Counted from the first letter of the stretch, positions 47,445 to 60,300 are shown. The stretch is DNA of 64,000 nt from Arthrobotrys musiformis (GCA_036971715.1 JAVHJL010000008.1:2604001-2668000), one strand, 5' to 3'. The notes: generated by a model from the letters alone, not told the origin. Numbers and translations are program-made.

Positions 47445-48977
47445 CTAGCTTGAGGAAGTGGGATGGGTTGCTGCGAATCTAGGGCGGGTGCCGGTTGTAA
47501 TAGGTATAGCCTCCGCTCTGATTATATATCCACCCGATTGAAGCCATTTTTTCTGGATGAGAATTAGCATACGAGCTGGTGGGACCAATTCAAACAATGG
47601 AAGTAAGTTTAAAATGCTAGAGATGCGCCGGGGCTTAAGCGCTTACCGATCCTCTCATGAATACATCGTCCTGCGAATTGACATCGACGGCATCTTCAAT
47701 CGGCGTATCCTTGCAGTGGTATTTCCCGAACTTCAACGTCTTATTAATGTGGTTCAAGGCAAATTCATAGCGACCAAAGAGATTAATCGGCAATTCTTTA
47801 TTCGGCCTATCCTTGTGCTCCTTTGCAATTTCTTCTTTTGTGCAGATGGTAGACCTATAGCGTCCCATGTAACCTGCAATATGATCGCTGTAGATATTTT
47901 AGATGTGAGCCAAAATACAATAAATCTAATTGAGTCGAGTGGGATCGGGAAATCGGATAAAGAAGCTCCAGCACCTGGTCGGTGGTCGATGTCGCGATGC
48001 TTCTTCACGCTGAAAACGATAGGATAAGATGCGAGGGTTGGTAAAATATATTACTCACATAAAGTCCGAAGCTTTCCCATATGCTTTGGGGCATAGTACG
48101 CACTGGTAGATAATAGGTTCTTTCTTTCTGGTATTTCCGTCAACCGACTCCTCGGGAAATTCCTGTGGTAGCTCCTGGGGCAGTTCTTTTACAGGGCTGT
48201 TGAATGATTCGAATTCTTGGGGACGTTTCCCCTCTAACCTCGCTGCTGCGGCAGATAACTTCGGGGGCACCTTGGAGCCGTTCTTGACCGACCACAAGGG
48301 CCATATATAAGGAATACCTGGGATTAACCAGCGCCTATATACTTTGAGGCGGTACTGGTTTAGGTTGTGTTGATGAGGCGGGATATACTCGGTCTGCCAT
48401 TCGCTTTGACGTTTATTGTGGAAAGATCTTGGTGCAAGGGCCCGAATCATAGTTTCAGGTAGCATGGCCGTGGGTTTAAAGATAGGCCGGACGCGCCATT
48501 TCTCGAGGCCAGGGTAGTACTCGGTCCAGCAAGTCCAACAGAGCAATAAGTCCTCTTCAGGCCTCAGTTCGCAGATCTGGAAGGTAATCATATCTTCAGT
48601 AAACTCTGGACCCTATCCACGTAAAATTTAAAAAGAAGTATCAGATCCTGGCCCAATATAAAAATATCGCAATGCGGATCGGTATATGAACGTACACGCT
48701 CCCCACAACATCCGCAGCGAAAATAGAACCGATTTGTCACAGTCTCGTGCTCGGACGTCGCAAGTGAGTGATTTTGCTGCGGAAAGCGAATAGCTTCTTC
48801 TTGTTCTGTCGTATCTGATGGTGGCGTGTATTGGTATGTCTCAAGATTAGGGTCGATATTGGGATCAATATCAGTTGGCCCTGCGTCATCGGGTGCACCA
48901 GTAGCGTCGAAGAAGCTACTATCAAGCACAAGGTAGTTGGCAGCAACCGGGGAGTAATATTGAGATTCGAAAGCCAT
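47445..48977 (-). CDS. C2H2 zinc-finger protein C with N-terminal Cys module
   Basis: Exons 48977-48696, 48612-48059, 48009-47975, 47873-47647 and 47552-47445 give about 401 aa. Without the last intron the protein would end at 47635 with 369 aa; I prefer splicing because GTAAGC, a GCTAAT branch and CAG give an in-frame 36-codon ending. The 35-nt exon has a weak donor (GTGCTG). Seen: an Asp/Pro-rich N-terminus; C88-x-C90-C91 just before intron 1; TF105; C119-x2-C122; YP128; a repeat-like patch (KELPQELPQEFPEE); finger 1 C265-x2-C268-x14-H283-x4-H288, split by intron 2 at residue 279 (phase 2). The second finger appears degenerate, with only one Cys (C301) and EEIAKEHKDR. Probable nuclear regulator, target unknown; a relative of B and, by the finger intron, of A. 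Confidence 0.7.
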
Positions 48978-49117
48978 TGTGGAAAGAAGGGTATCGCCAA
49001 GGTTTACCAGTAGATCACAAGATCTTAAATAGTCAACCTAATTCTGGTGATATATCCAGAGGGTATCTGTTATAACAAAACGATCGAGCCAAGTTCGGAC
49101 TGCAAGGCAATGAACGG

Positions 49118-49450
49118 CTATGACTTGGTCAGAAAGGAAACCTGAAGATAGTTGCAGGGTTGCAGAAATCCACCGTTGTAAGTAGCGTAGATATCAATAT
49201 TACGCACCTGGTGAGGTCCTCCATCCAATATATATGCGGGTTGTATCGCTCCTGAACACGGAACCTGTTAGTTAATGCTATGGAGAGATCCCGCGTGCTG
49301 AATAGCAGGGAAAGCTTTGAGCATACTCGACTGGCCTGAGGAGTAGTATGTAGCATCCTGGTGACAGCTATCCAACTGTAGAGCATCCATGGATACATAG
49401 CTACTATTGGAACCCATGGCCAGAGGGGAAAGCGCCTTCGCAGCATCCAT
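49118..49450 (-). CDS. Possible small spliced gene (about 63 aa)
   Basis: Three pieces join in phase: 49450-49327, 49251-49208 and 49141-49118, across introns of 75 nt (GTATGC, branch TTAACTAAC, TTCAG) and 66 nt (GTGCGT, CTTCAG). The splice sites are good, but the protein has no recognisable feature beyond a Ser/Tyr-rich start (GSNSSYVSMDALQLDSCHQD). It sits just upstream of zinc-finger gene C on the same strand, so it could instead be upstream exons or a relic of another family member. Start codon uncertain. Confidence 0.3.
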
Positions 49451-52400
49451 CAATCGCCGTTTGAATCTGAGAGGTTCTTCTGGAAACCGACAACAACCTT
49501 GTCGAGAGTATGAGGTAAAAGTGGCGCGATTCGAGTGCAAACCCACAATTTTGTGAAATATGTATATCGAGGTGCATGCATACGCGAGGGTGAAGGGCCC
49601 TGCTACAAGGTTTAAAGAATCAAGATCAGTTGTGAAAGGTGTCTGGTATAGTGCATTCATTATACCATTCCTGGTTGACTATCTGTCCTGTGGAAAGTGT
49701 ATATGTTTCGATCTTCTCGCGTTTTATCGTCTCGAACCTACTAAACCCGCGTTTTGGAGGGATTGGAAATTTGTAACAAAAATGAAAACGAGAAAATAAG
49801 AAAACGAACAGGAAGGGAGTCATCTGTATGCAATGCATCCTGCATTATTGATTGCCGCTGACGTGTTCATTTCTATAAAGTCTGTGACAGAGGGATGTGG
49901 AGCTGTCGAACGGTCGGAGAGGTTGGACGGTGCTGTATTGATATCACGTACATACACCTCCGCGAATCTTCACAGATTCGCAGTTCGCAAGTATTGATAT
50001 TGTATGCCTTTGTCAATTTGGGGGAATATCCGTAATGGTACTTTTTTAGCTGTGGCAGAGACTACACGGTCCGAGTATTGAAACCTGGAATTGCCCCAAG
50101 AAACTGGTGGAAGGAGAGTGAGACCAAGGTCTACTATCTATCTTGAATTGCTTTTGCTCGCGTTTCTCGCTCTGCTGGACTAAGAATCCGCGTTTTTGCA
50201 TAAAGCGCACGGGCGAAAGTAACGAGTTTTGGATAGCTGTGGTCGAGGTCTTTTGGATTTGAGAGGAAATACACCCAGATATGGGTTATGCACCAGCACC
50301 AGTTGCAGCTCGACAATTTTTTGATGGTGAGCGCTGCATAGACGCATGACAATCCGAATGCACGTATACACAGAAGGACTAACCGCCAGGTGGAATTCGG
50401 CCGCAGGAATCTATATATATTTTGGAAGAGAAAAAAACAATTGTCTTTTTTTGGGGTATCAAGAGACGTTGGTGCCGCGGTTGAGCTGAGATTGCGGGTT
50501 GACGCCTTTGTGTAGACACATGCCGGAATGGGTTTAGCCGGACATACTGGAGCTGTGGCCAAACCATTCAGCCAAGGAGCCCAAAAAACCCCTAGAGAAG
50601 AATTAGACACATTTCTTCTTGCGATCTAATATTATAAACCTTTGAAACCGTCATCTTGCCCCTTGTTTTCTTGCCTGTGGTGAGAAATCGACGCAACAAC
50701 AAGACCTCGAGGGGTCCAAGGTGTTGCATTTTGTGACCGACGCCTAATCCATGCCGAGACTAGCTGCAGTACTAATATGCAGGTACCACTGGTGTACCCT
50801 TTCACTTCAAAATTTGTACGAAGTACATATTCCATCGGAATCTGACGATAAAAGGTATCCAATCTAAGGGCCTCCTTCTAATTATGTATTTCGTGCATTG
50901 CGCATAGATGCTAGTCGCTGGGGCGTCGGTAGATGCAACAAATTTGGGGCCTCGACACCCTTACTTTATCCGCGGATACAAACCTTGCATGCGTCGGCAC
51001 CACACCTCGAATTAATTTTTAATCTAAAGATGGAAATTTATTGATTGCTTTACCATCAGGTGCATGCACACTTTTCGGGCGCGTCTCGACTCTCGTGTCG
51101 AAGAGCGTTATCACACGATTGCAATCTTTGAACCCATGAAACATCACTACGGGATTATTGGTAGATTTGGAGAAAGGAAAGCAAAAAAGTAAAATAAAAA
51201 ATGATGTAAGTACTATCTGAATTGCCACTCGAAACGTGCAGGCAAGTGATGATGTGGCACGTTTGTTTGCTGCATTGCCAGTTTACAGCCTTATAATTAG
51301 TCCCGTTCGCAGAATCCACAGATCGCCAGAGGTATATACAGCTGTCTACAGGATACATGTATGTATGCCAGCATATCACAATACAGAATTTGTATCCTAG
51401 GCTAAAGTTTACTTTCTCCCTAGCTCCTTGGGTTTGATGCATGATCAGAACCAACGGCCACGCAGTCTAACAATGTCATTATTGAACGAGGCTGGATTCC
51501 CCAAGCAGAATCGTCCCAGAAAGAGCAGCCAAAGCGGGCATAATGGGGCTACACGGCTGTTGGATGATTCTGAGACACAAAATATTATGAAGTGTCATTA
51601 ATGCTTGTGCTGTCGTATCGCATGCAACAGCATAGGCCCTTGAGACGTTGGAAGAAACAAGGATGCTGAATTTTGGAATTTTGAGATTTTGAATGCAGTT
51701 CTAGGGTATGCTGGCGCCATAGCTGCGTAGTCCAAGTGTGTGAATCAATGGTGCATCCCGCATATGTAAGATGGTTGAAGTTATTTCTGTAGCTACTAGT
51801 ATGGCCGCGGGCCGATATACACATGTGTTCGAGGTAATTAATTTGGATCTTTCGATTCAGACTGCAGTGACAGCAAGAATCCCTGAAATGTTGCCTGGAT
51901 CGCGGAGTTGCACTACACTGATTCAAATTTTAGTATTGACTTGTGTACGTACGAGACCAGCATCGGAGCTGAATAAGAAAAACACATAAAAATTAAAATT
52001 AAACAACAAAATACAAATAGGAACGGACGGAGCTTATTGAAGGACGTAATGATAAAAGGTAATAATGCGGGGCTGCGGACGAACTTGGTAAACCTCTTAC
52101 TACAATGATATCGGTAGAATAGTAGAAGGAAAAAAGCCCTACCCTGAGCGCGATCGCGCGACAAACTAATGAAAGACAGGAATTCTGGGATAGTTGACGA
52201 CTGAGTTTCACCAGAGATAGGGGTCTACTAGTTCCCGTGAACTAGCGATGCCAGCGTGCACTTACCCCGACTAAAGGCTCGGTCCTTCGAAAACGGCAAT
52301 CCCGAATACCACTAGCGCCGTTTTATGGCCTTATCTGGAAGGTCCATGGATGATGTTAGCCCACAACCACGGATCTGGTAACACCTGTAATTTAAGGGAT

Positions 52401-55400
52401 AATTGCATTCCAACTCTGCCTTTGTTCCCACGTGAGTATCGCCTTGATCCAAGTATGGGCTAAAACGAACAAATCGATGGACCGGCCAGTACCAGGGAAA
52501 GGGTCCAGTTGGGAGACGCGATTCTCCGAACAAGCAACAAATGTCGAGGCCAGCGTTTATGGAACCGGTTTTTGAGGCTCCGAGCCGTGCTAACATAGGG
52601 CCCCCGATATATCCTTCAAATGGACCTAAATAATATTGTAAGTGCGATCGATGTTGGTTCTGAAAGGTAACCGCTAAACTGTAGCGGTATCCAACATTGC
52701 AATTGCAACTTATGAGACCCTATAGAGTATAGCCTTCGGGCAAGCTTGTCTCGCAAGACATTCGTATTGAGAGCTAATTCGTTCAGAGCAAGAGTACTCG
52801 AGTATCAAACAATGAAGCTTTGTTAGCGGATATGTTTCACAATTTGTTAGGGGCCTATATCAGAGTTTAAGCCATGATCTAATCTTGATCAAAGCGTAAC
52901 GCTCGACGGGCGACTCTTGACCGCAACTCCAACGCAAAAAGGCTGTTGTAAGGTGAGAGTGTAGAACAGAACGTCGAAATAAGGATACTGGTACCCAAAG
53001 CCAGCTTGTGATTGGTTTTTAGGTGTCCAATCGGCGCCGCGGATAAATCTGGAGCAATCAGTAGTCTGTCTCTCTCTCGATAAAGTCGTACTTGGGTTAA
53101 AGATACCGATACAGCCAAAAGATAGTAGGCTCTAGCTCCTACGCCATCCCACATGCTGCGCACAGCGGGGGACCTCTAGCAACGAATGGCTGATATGCTA
53201 GCCAGGCGGCGGTTTGGTGTGTGTCGATCATTTTCAATCATAAATTTCAGACTGCATCGTTGCTGCAGGCAAGATGCTTAATCCGGCAGACCGAGTAATG
53301 CATGATCCCGCTGGGAGCGTGAATCGCCTCCGACGTTGGTATGAGCCCTCAATTTCCAACCAATGCGGGTTAGGATTGGGGCATGGGCCTCAAAATTAGC
53401 TGATGGAATTTGTGGTTCCGAGGCTGTGACTAAATAGAAGGCTGCAAAGAGTCTTTTCAATTTGGTCACAACTTTCTTGTTATCGTCGTAGAAGTTCTTA
53501 CGGCATGGGCCGCGGCGCACGGATTCCGCCTGAAATAAGTATATCTAGCCAGAAGCAACAGCAAACCAGGGAAACGCCGCCCACGGTACTCCCGAGATAC
53601 AGGAAAACCCCACATCGGTTTGGGGGTTTCCTCGAGCAGCTTGCAGGTGTGTGTGCATCTGACCACCGATGTCGCACTATTTATGGTCGTGTTGGTGGTC
53701 ACTAGGAGTGACGTGACTTCTTTCCTCACGCATGATTACCTGCTCCTCTCGGCATGCAGTGGACGGAGGTCGATAACGCTCGCATACAGAAATGGCTGTT
53801 GGAATTCCAACCAACAAGGGGTTAGCGGTATTGGCCGTAGGCGAAGGTATGGCCGCATCCGGAAAAGTATCTTCGTATACCATTCCGTCCTATATCTTTC
53901 CTAGGGAGTATATGCAGAGCCGGGCAGCACAGCACTGCCAATTGGAATAATCACCGTTTCCGCTTGTGTGTAGGTATCCCCTACCCTGCTGGTTATTATT
54001 TCCGGTCCAGATTTTTCTAAAGGCCTCCGTTTATCCGCAGATATCGCGTTGAAACGCTAGCTGCATGGGTGGCCGATGCACTGAATTGCTACCGGTGAAC
54101 CATACTTGGTTTCGCGGACATCCAGCCTGGATCAACAGGCACTGGCTCACCTTAACAAGCACTACTTCCTCACATCCAACTAGCAGACGCAACGTTTGAC
54201 CCTCTTGCCGTCCAGAGCCGTAGTTTCCGTATTTGCCTCTTAAAACATCCCCCCAAGTTCTCGAACAGTCGGCCATCCAACTATCGCGTCCAGAAGCCCC
54301 TCCCGCCAGGGTTTTGATGGGTTTTAGAGTAGTTAGTCAGCGTAAAATGGCGGGGCCTTGGGCAGCTCGTCAAGTCGAGGCTATTTAAGCCTAAGAGATA
54401 GCGTTACGATGTGAAAAGGGCTCCGGGCGGCAGTCGCGTCGTTAGCTACGACCTTAGTAGTAAGGTTGTGCAGAGACAGAAGATTTGTATTGGGCCTATA
54501 GAGAAGAGCAGCTTGCCTAGGACGACAACCGCAGAGTCGTGTGCGTTATCCTAGCTTTGGGGGTGTCGTTCTGTACTTGGGCTTGGATGCCTCAAAAATG
54601 TGGGGATTGTGAGTTTTGCTGAGGTAATTTGCCGAACGGAGAAAAGAAAAAGGAGACGGAATCAAATATAAACGACAACGGCCAACAACTTGCGCGTGGG
54701 TTGTAGCTCTGCTGCTGGCCGCGTACCAAAATGATGATGCGTTTGGCATTCTAGGTCGTTTTATCAGACGGAACTCTCGTGTGTATCGCCAACGATCCCT
54801 TGTGCCTCGTTGTAGCAGGCTGGACCCACTCCTGGAGTTGTTGCCGGTGCATTCCACGAGTAGAATCCTGCCAAGTGCCCTGGCTGGGAAAAGTGACGGA
54901 ACCGAGAGATCGATCGTTTGAATGGGTTGATCACAAGGGATCTTGGGTATTTAATGTTGGGAGTTGTAGGCCTAAGCTGCTACACCTGTAGCCGCCACAA
55001 CTACTTCTGGGTGGGGAGAATCATTTCAGATCTCGGAGGAATTTTGGGCTTATCGAATAATTTTCCAATGGCAGGCATCGCTAGGTTGACCAATCGGCTG
55101 CCTCATACGTTTGCTGTCCAGGTGGAGGGGTCATATTGTCGGCTTTGGTGCCTCCCCTCCCTCGTGTAATGAATCCCACACTATTTGCCCATCAATTTGA
55201 TATTTCCGGTGCTTAATGATGTGAGATTTTCGGCGACCTCCTCTAATGTTCGTGGGATAAACGCTGGGCTGCCGGTGGTTGGCACAGGTGGTTGGCACAG
55301 CTTTGTTATAATCAAGCTACTTCGCCCATCCACCACTTTGACTCGCGCCACAGCCTTTGTGATTCTGTAGTGCCTCCCCCAAGCTTACGAATAAGCAAAC

Positions 55401-56264
55401 ATCCATAGGCTTATTTGGTGCGAAGTGCCTCCAATGCAGTTGTCAAGTCGAAGCTTGGCAAAGCTAGCCTCCAGGGGCCGTTGATGGCCAGCAAGGTTCG
55501 AACTGACCCTTTAGAACAAGCATATTGGCGGAACTGCAGCAGGCTGTCTTCCCACCTTCCCCGCCTTGTCCGATATGTAACAGGGACGCAGCTGGGTGTA
55601 AATGCTTTTTTTTCTGTAATTGAGGAGCGCTAGGGGTGAATTCATTGCCCCGCTTAAGGGATATGTGGGTTCTGCGTTTGCTCCCTAATCTCTTGCCATG
55701 TGTCTCGTTAGTAAGGTAGCAAGTTAGACTATGAAAATCGAAACTAACCCCGTCCGTGGTGTCCCAAACCAATTCAAAGATCAGACGAGTGTGAGTGTGA
55801 GCATTGCGTTCCACCGCTGCGAATCAAATGATTGCGTCCGATTGTGATGTAAATTTAGGCCTGATCGAGCTAGCTGCGCAGGACCTAGCTCGGGTGATGG
55901 CGAACAATTAGGTTTGGAGCGGACCGAACTTGCATCCTGGCCCCAGTTGCAGAGCATAACTTCCGCCCGAGGCATACCCTTTCGAGACACGGTGAGCTGA
56001 TTTGCAGGCAACTTGGGGCTGCCCAGGTAACTGATATATATAACTGAGGAACTAAGACATCGTTGATGGTGTGCAGCAAGGCCATCCTATATAGCCCGCT
56101 GGACAATCAAGTAGGAGATCGGGTGTTTTTGGTCGAAGCAGGTGCAGGTGGGGGGTGGCTCCCGGCCCAAGCGTACCCTTCAAGCCCTGCGTGTTTTATG
56201 CCGAGTAGACTGTATTCAAGGAGGGGCGGATGCGGATATAAAGGTCTCCCACCTTAACCCACAT
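49451..56264. other. 7-kb gene-poor stretch
   Basis: Several minus frames at 50134-50610 are open in overlapping phases and partly protein-like (KTRILSPAERETRAKAIQDR), but no start or splice structure could be settled. The rest, including 51-56 kb, shows only short frames and no motif, RNA gene or mobile-element enzyme. A partial copy of the dispersed motif (TACGTACGAGACCAGC) lies at about 51947-51962. Confidence 0.35.
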
Positions 56265-56270
56265 TATAAA
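56265..56270 (+). promoter_or_regulatory. TATA box, zinc-finger gene D
   Basis: TATAAA on the plus strand, 87-92 nt before the ATG at 56357. A second, ATATAAAGG, lies about 30 nt further upstream (56236-56244). Spacing fits a fungal core promoter. Confidence 0.45.
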
Positions 56271-56356
56271 GCCCTCTCGGAAGCCACAAAAAATAGCAAC
56301 CCGATAAATTAGTTCAATCATCATTAAAATCAACCACACCCGTAATCGAATACCAA

Positions 56357-57313
56357 ATGGATCATAGATACTTCCAGGACGGAACCAATCAAAATGAACC
56401 CCCTCGACCTCAAAGAAACCGTAGCTACCAAGATGCTCAAGGAGGATACTGGATTTCGGATAGTAGCCAACAATACGAAGATCCACAGCTTGCGGGTATG
56501 GGATATGTGTCCGGTCCAGAACGGGAGCTAGATCTATGTTAACAACGAGGATCTGGTCTAGGCCCGACAGTTATAGACCCTCAGCTGCAATATGAAGCCT
56601 CATTACCGACTATACTTCCCCCAGGCACTTCGTTCGCAAGCTATGGCGGGTATAGACAAGCGGGATACCAGGGGTATGGGAGCTCCTCCTCATCGCACCC
56701 GCCCCGCCAATACTATGACCATGGACAGCAACATCAACAACCCATAGGTGGCGAAGTATATGGACACGACACATACGAATATCGCGAGCAGGATGCTCCA
56801 GGCCCGAGTGTTGCTCCGCAGAGTCCTGAGCAGGGTGCCGATGAAGGTCAAAGGTGGGTATATACACCCGAGTTTTGAATACTTATAATCATGCACTGAT
56901 GACGTGGCTAAGCATCGATCTCGATCCCGGGTCTAAGAAGACCCCAAATCCAAAGAATTATCTTTGCGCAGTCGAGGGTTGTAATAAAGGCAAATTTGGT
57001 AGGTACGCTGTCCCGCAGGCACTATAGGCCGTAGCGTTGCGGTTAACGAGCTTAAGGGTGCGGCTTCACAACTCTTAACGACCTCGAACGGCATGGCCGA
57101 TCAAAGCATGGCGAGGACGGCCAATATATAGAATGCCGGCACGAGAAATGCCCGGACAGATGGAAGCGGTTCCCAAGGAGAGATAATTTTGTGGACCATT
57201 TCTGCCGGGTCCACGGGGATGGTTCTACAAAGGAATTGATGAAGGCCTATGCGCTGGAAAAGGCCAAAGAATGGATGGTGGTAAAACAGGCGGGGAATTG
57301 GTCGAAACGATAG
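56357..57313 (+). CDS. C2H2 zinc-finger protein D, Tyr/Gln-rich N-terminus
   Basis: Four exons: 56357-56495, 56562-56853, 56913-56998, 57057-57313 (introns 66, 59 and 58 nt), about 257 aa. Intron 1 (GTATGG, branch TTAAC, TCTAG) removes an in-frame TAA that would otherwise cut the protein at 61 codons. Seen: a low-complexity Tyr/Gln/Gly/Ser N-terminal half (SYGGYRQAGYQGYGSSSSS); finger 1 C162-x4-C167-x17-H185-x4-H190, split by intron 3 at residue 173 (phase 1); finger 2 C199-x4-C204-x15-H220-x4-H225 with the RRDNFVDH motif typical of fungal fingers; a short helical tail. Probable DNA-binding protein with a prion-like or activation-type N-terminus, inferred from composition. Its finger intron is not at the position used by A-C, so it belongs to a different branch. 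Confidence 0.75.
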
Positions 57314-60300
57314 CACTAGTTTCTCCATATTATAATTATCTGGCCGGCTAAGGCGCCAAATATTGTTCGCTGCTAAGGGTGGTACGGTTCTCTTGCTGGA
57401 CGAGCTCAAGCGGCCTGGTGCTTAGCTTGCATTTGCGTTGTGTTTTCGCCTCGCATTGGATTGGTCAGAGCCGGCATTTTATATATAGCTTCGAGTAATG
57501 AAGTGCATCCTTTTGGGATTTTCTTTTGGAGCTTTGAGCCTGTTTAGCCGGGCGCGGAGGTGGAGCCGGCAATGCAATGCAATCTGTGGAGATACGGCGT
57601 CGGGACCTGCTATCCTGGAATTGCATTGGGAAGCCGTCGATAGTTTATCGTGATTCGAGGGTCTTGAGACAGTTGGCACGCCGTACAAACTCGACTGAGA
57701 CATCCAGTCGCAAGGGTTGGGCGACGGTAGCCGCTGTCGATTTTGGATTGGAAGCGGATATCCATTCAAGAATTAGGCGTAAACTCCCCCTCAACCCCAA
57801 CTCATCTGCCCCCATCCAACAGCTGGTCCCCAGACCGCTTCTCTGCACCCAACATCCATAGAAAATGCCCCCAGTAGTTCCTCAAATTTATTCTCCAAGT
57901 GGTTTCCCCAAATTCCATCCTTCAATCCGTCCCCTTCGAGGACCGAGCGGACGAGGATGCTACGTATCTGGACGCGCATGCCGTTATATATAGCCCGACA
58001 GGTGACAATTGGGAGAAGAAGAAGAAGAAGGCGCCCGAAAGTGGGGTATCATATCCGGCTGGGCTAGGCGGACTTCAAGCCTAGGGCGGCCTTTGAACTG
58101 TTGGTGGCCTCATTTCCCAGAGACGGCCATGGTCAAGCATTACTGACTCTAGGATACTAGACCGTCTTGGAGAGAGAAGACTCCGCAAATTAGCAAGCCT
58201 GAAAGCATCACGATCGATATCTTCCTTGGGTTGCGTTGTCCCGGCTTACCCAAGACCGTCCGACAAGACACGTTCCCAAACACCCAATTGCCAAACCACA
58301 CCATACTAGTGCCAGAACTAGTGAAGCAGTTCAAACTTTCGGAAATGAGTTTGAATAAGCACGGTCCGCTTCACCGTCCTTCCATCGACGTAGGTCCAAG
58401 GGGTTCCGAGGCCACGTCTTTGGACCAATGTGTGCCACGAAACGCGTTCGCAGAAAGATAGCCGTCGGTATGGTCGCTTCAGCGGGATGTTAGACGAAAG
58501 AGGACCCAAGAAGGGGGGGTTTCCGCGGCCTTTCCAGCGGAGAAGGGGGACGTGCGCCTATGCCGTAATAGGCACTATCGAGCTTTGCGAGCCTGCGCGG
58601 TTCCAGGTTGCTTGCCATACTTGTAAAGGGAAGAGGCCTTATATAATGTGAGAACAGAAAGGCACCAACTTTCAAATTGGTCGGGCAGCGACCCCGCTTT
58701 AAAGGGTCGAGCATTTGTTTAGGCAAGGTCGGAAAGATAGCAAGCTCGCCTATCCAGCCCGGTTTATTGGCCACCCGGAGCAATGCTGAATGTGATACAT
58801 TGTACAACCAGCCTCTGCCCGCTTTGGGGAAACGGGAACAGGGTTCCAGGCTAGTTTTAAAACTGGTGCGACTAGGCGGCTCGCTTTGGGCTGTGTCTGA
58901 GGTTGTTGTAGCACTGGGTGCGAATTCTTGCATGATCAACTTGAGCTTATGCATCACCCTTCGGTTCCCTCAGCGCAATGGTGGCTAATTCGAGCTCTTG
59001 GTTCGGAGTCGTGGTTGTGGGCCGCCTGTTGCATTTTTGTGGTTTCAGCTCAAAATCCAATTGCAACCGTCTTTGCTCGGTTCCATTGAGCCATTACACA
59101 TACTCGTAACAGCAAACACAGCCGATAAACCGGGAAACGACGCAATTGCTGAATGAGCTTCGCGTCTTTCACCTCTCGGACTAGTCTAACTCGATTCGAC
59201 ATGGAAGCCCCCATCCGATGCATGAGGGCGACAGGGTAGGGCGGAGAACAAGCCGGCCACCAGGGTCCGTGTCTCACACATTGGCAAAAGTCCCGAGTTG
59301 TCTATATGCGCGGTTCAAGGGGAAACGGAGCTATTGAGCTCCAATCGGCAGTCGCCCATACGGTTCGAAAGCGCTGTATCTGTGCCTTGGTTTTGAGCAC
59401 CCCGATCGCCATCTGCCCATAGAATTTCCACTTCAAGGCGACTAATGGGCCTAGTTCAATCACTTGCAAGCGATAGAGTTCAGGCTGATTTCTATCTGTC
59501 TCGAATGTACCCTATAAGTCTATCGAGGGGGGCCGTCGATAGCCGTAGACTTGTAGATGCCAGATTGCCCCGGGGCCTGGGATCAGGGTTTGTGGTCCAC
59601 GACCGAGGTTTTCAACACGATAGCTAGGCGGCCAACCTAGCTCGGCGTCACAAGGGCCTCTCTTATCCTGTAGTTTTCACCAGAATAGATCTTTCCATGC
59701 CTTTGGTCTGTCCGCAGTATCCTTCGTCCCGGGTTAACCCTATTTTTGATCTCTTGTCAGCCTGGCACGTGCATTCCGCCCTGCCAGATCTGAAAGGAAC
59801 TTGGGAGTACTCTCGGGCGCCTTATCGTGTCAACGTTTGGTCAAAACTTGGGGCCAGTTTCTGAACAATTGCTGTAGATGGTTTTATTTGGCGCCCTTCT
59901 CTTGAGGCAGTCAGTTTCAATAATGGCTAACCTCTCGACCAAGTAACAGGACGCAATGTTTGAGACTCACGCTCCCCGCCGTTTCTTTGATGCATCGAGT
60001 ATAGTCTCGACCATAGGCGCTAGCGGCCACAAACGTGCATATCGTACGTTCTGAAAAAGCTAGTTGTCTATTTCTCGCTTTTTAGGCGACGGTCCCACTG
60101 CCTTATCCTGTTTGGAGCCAGCTTCAGCCCCGGGACAACTGACTTGCAATTGAAGTTGTGGCTCCCTCTGATGTCGGCAGCGTCCTGTTGGGGCATTTCC
60201 CAGGACCCTTTGAGCTCCTATATGCACAGGGACCTCGTAGTATTTGGCTCGCCGGCCATTTTCTTTATTCCGATACCGAGGCTTCCGTTAACTTCAGAAG

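Noticed and set aside
50134..50610. 158-codon minus frame with a protein-like C-terminus
   Set aside because: Overlapping frames are equally open and no ATG, splice structure or domain decides between them; left uncalled.
50595..50729. Short 45-codon minus frame starting MQHLGPLEVLLLRRF
   Set aside because: It resembles a small mitochondrial-type peptide at first glance, but there is no family match I can name and it is short enough to arise by chance.
56537..56539. TAA apparently truncating zinc-finger protein D
   Set aside because: It falls inside a 66-nt intron with good donor, branch and acceptor that keeps the frame.
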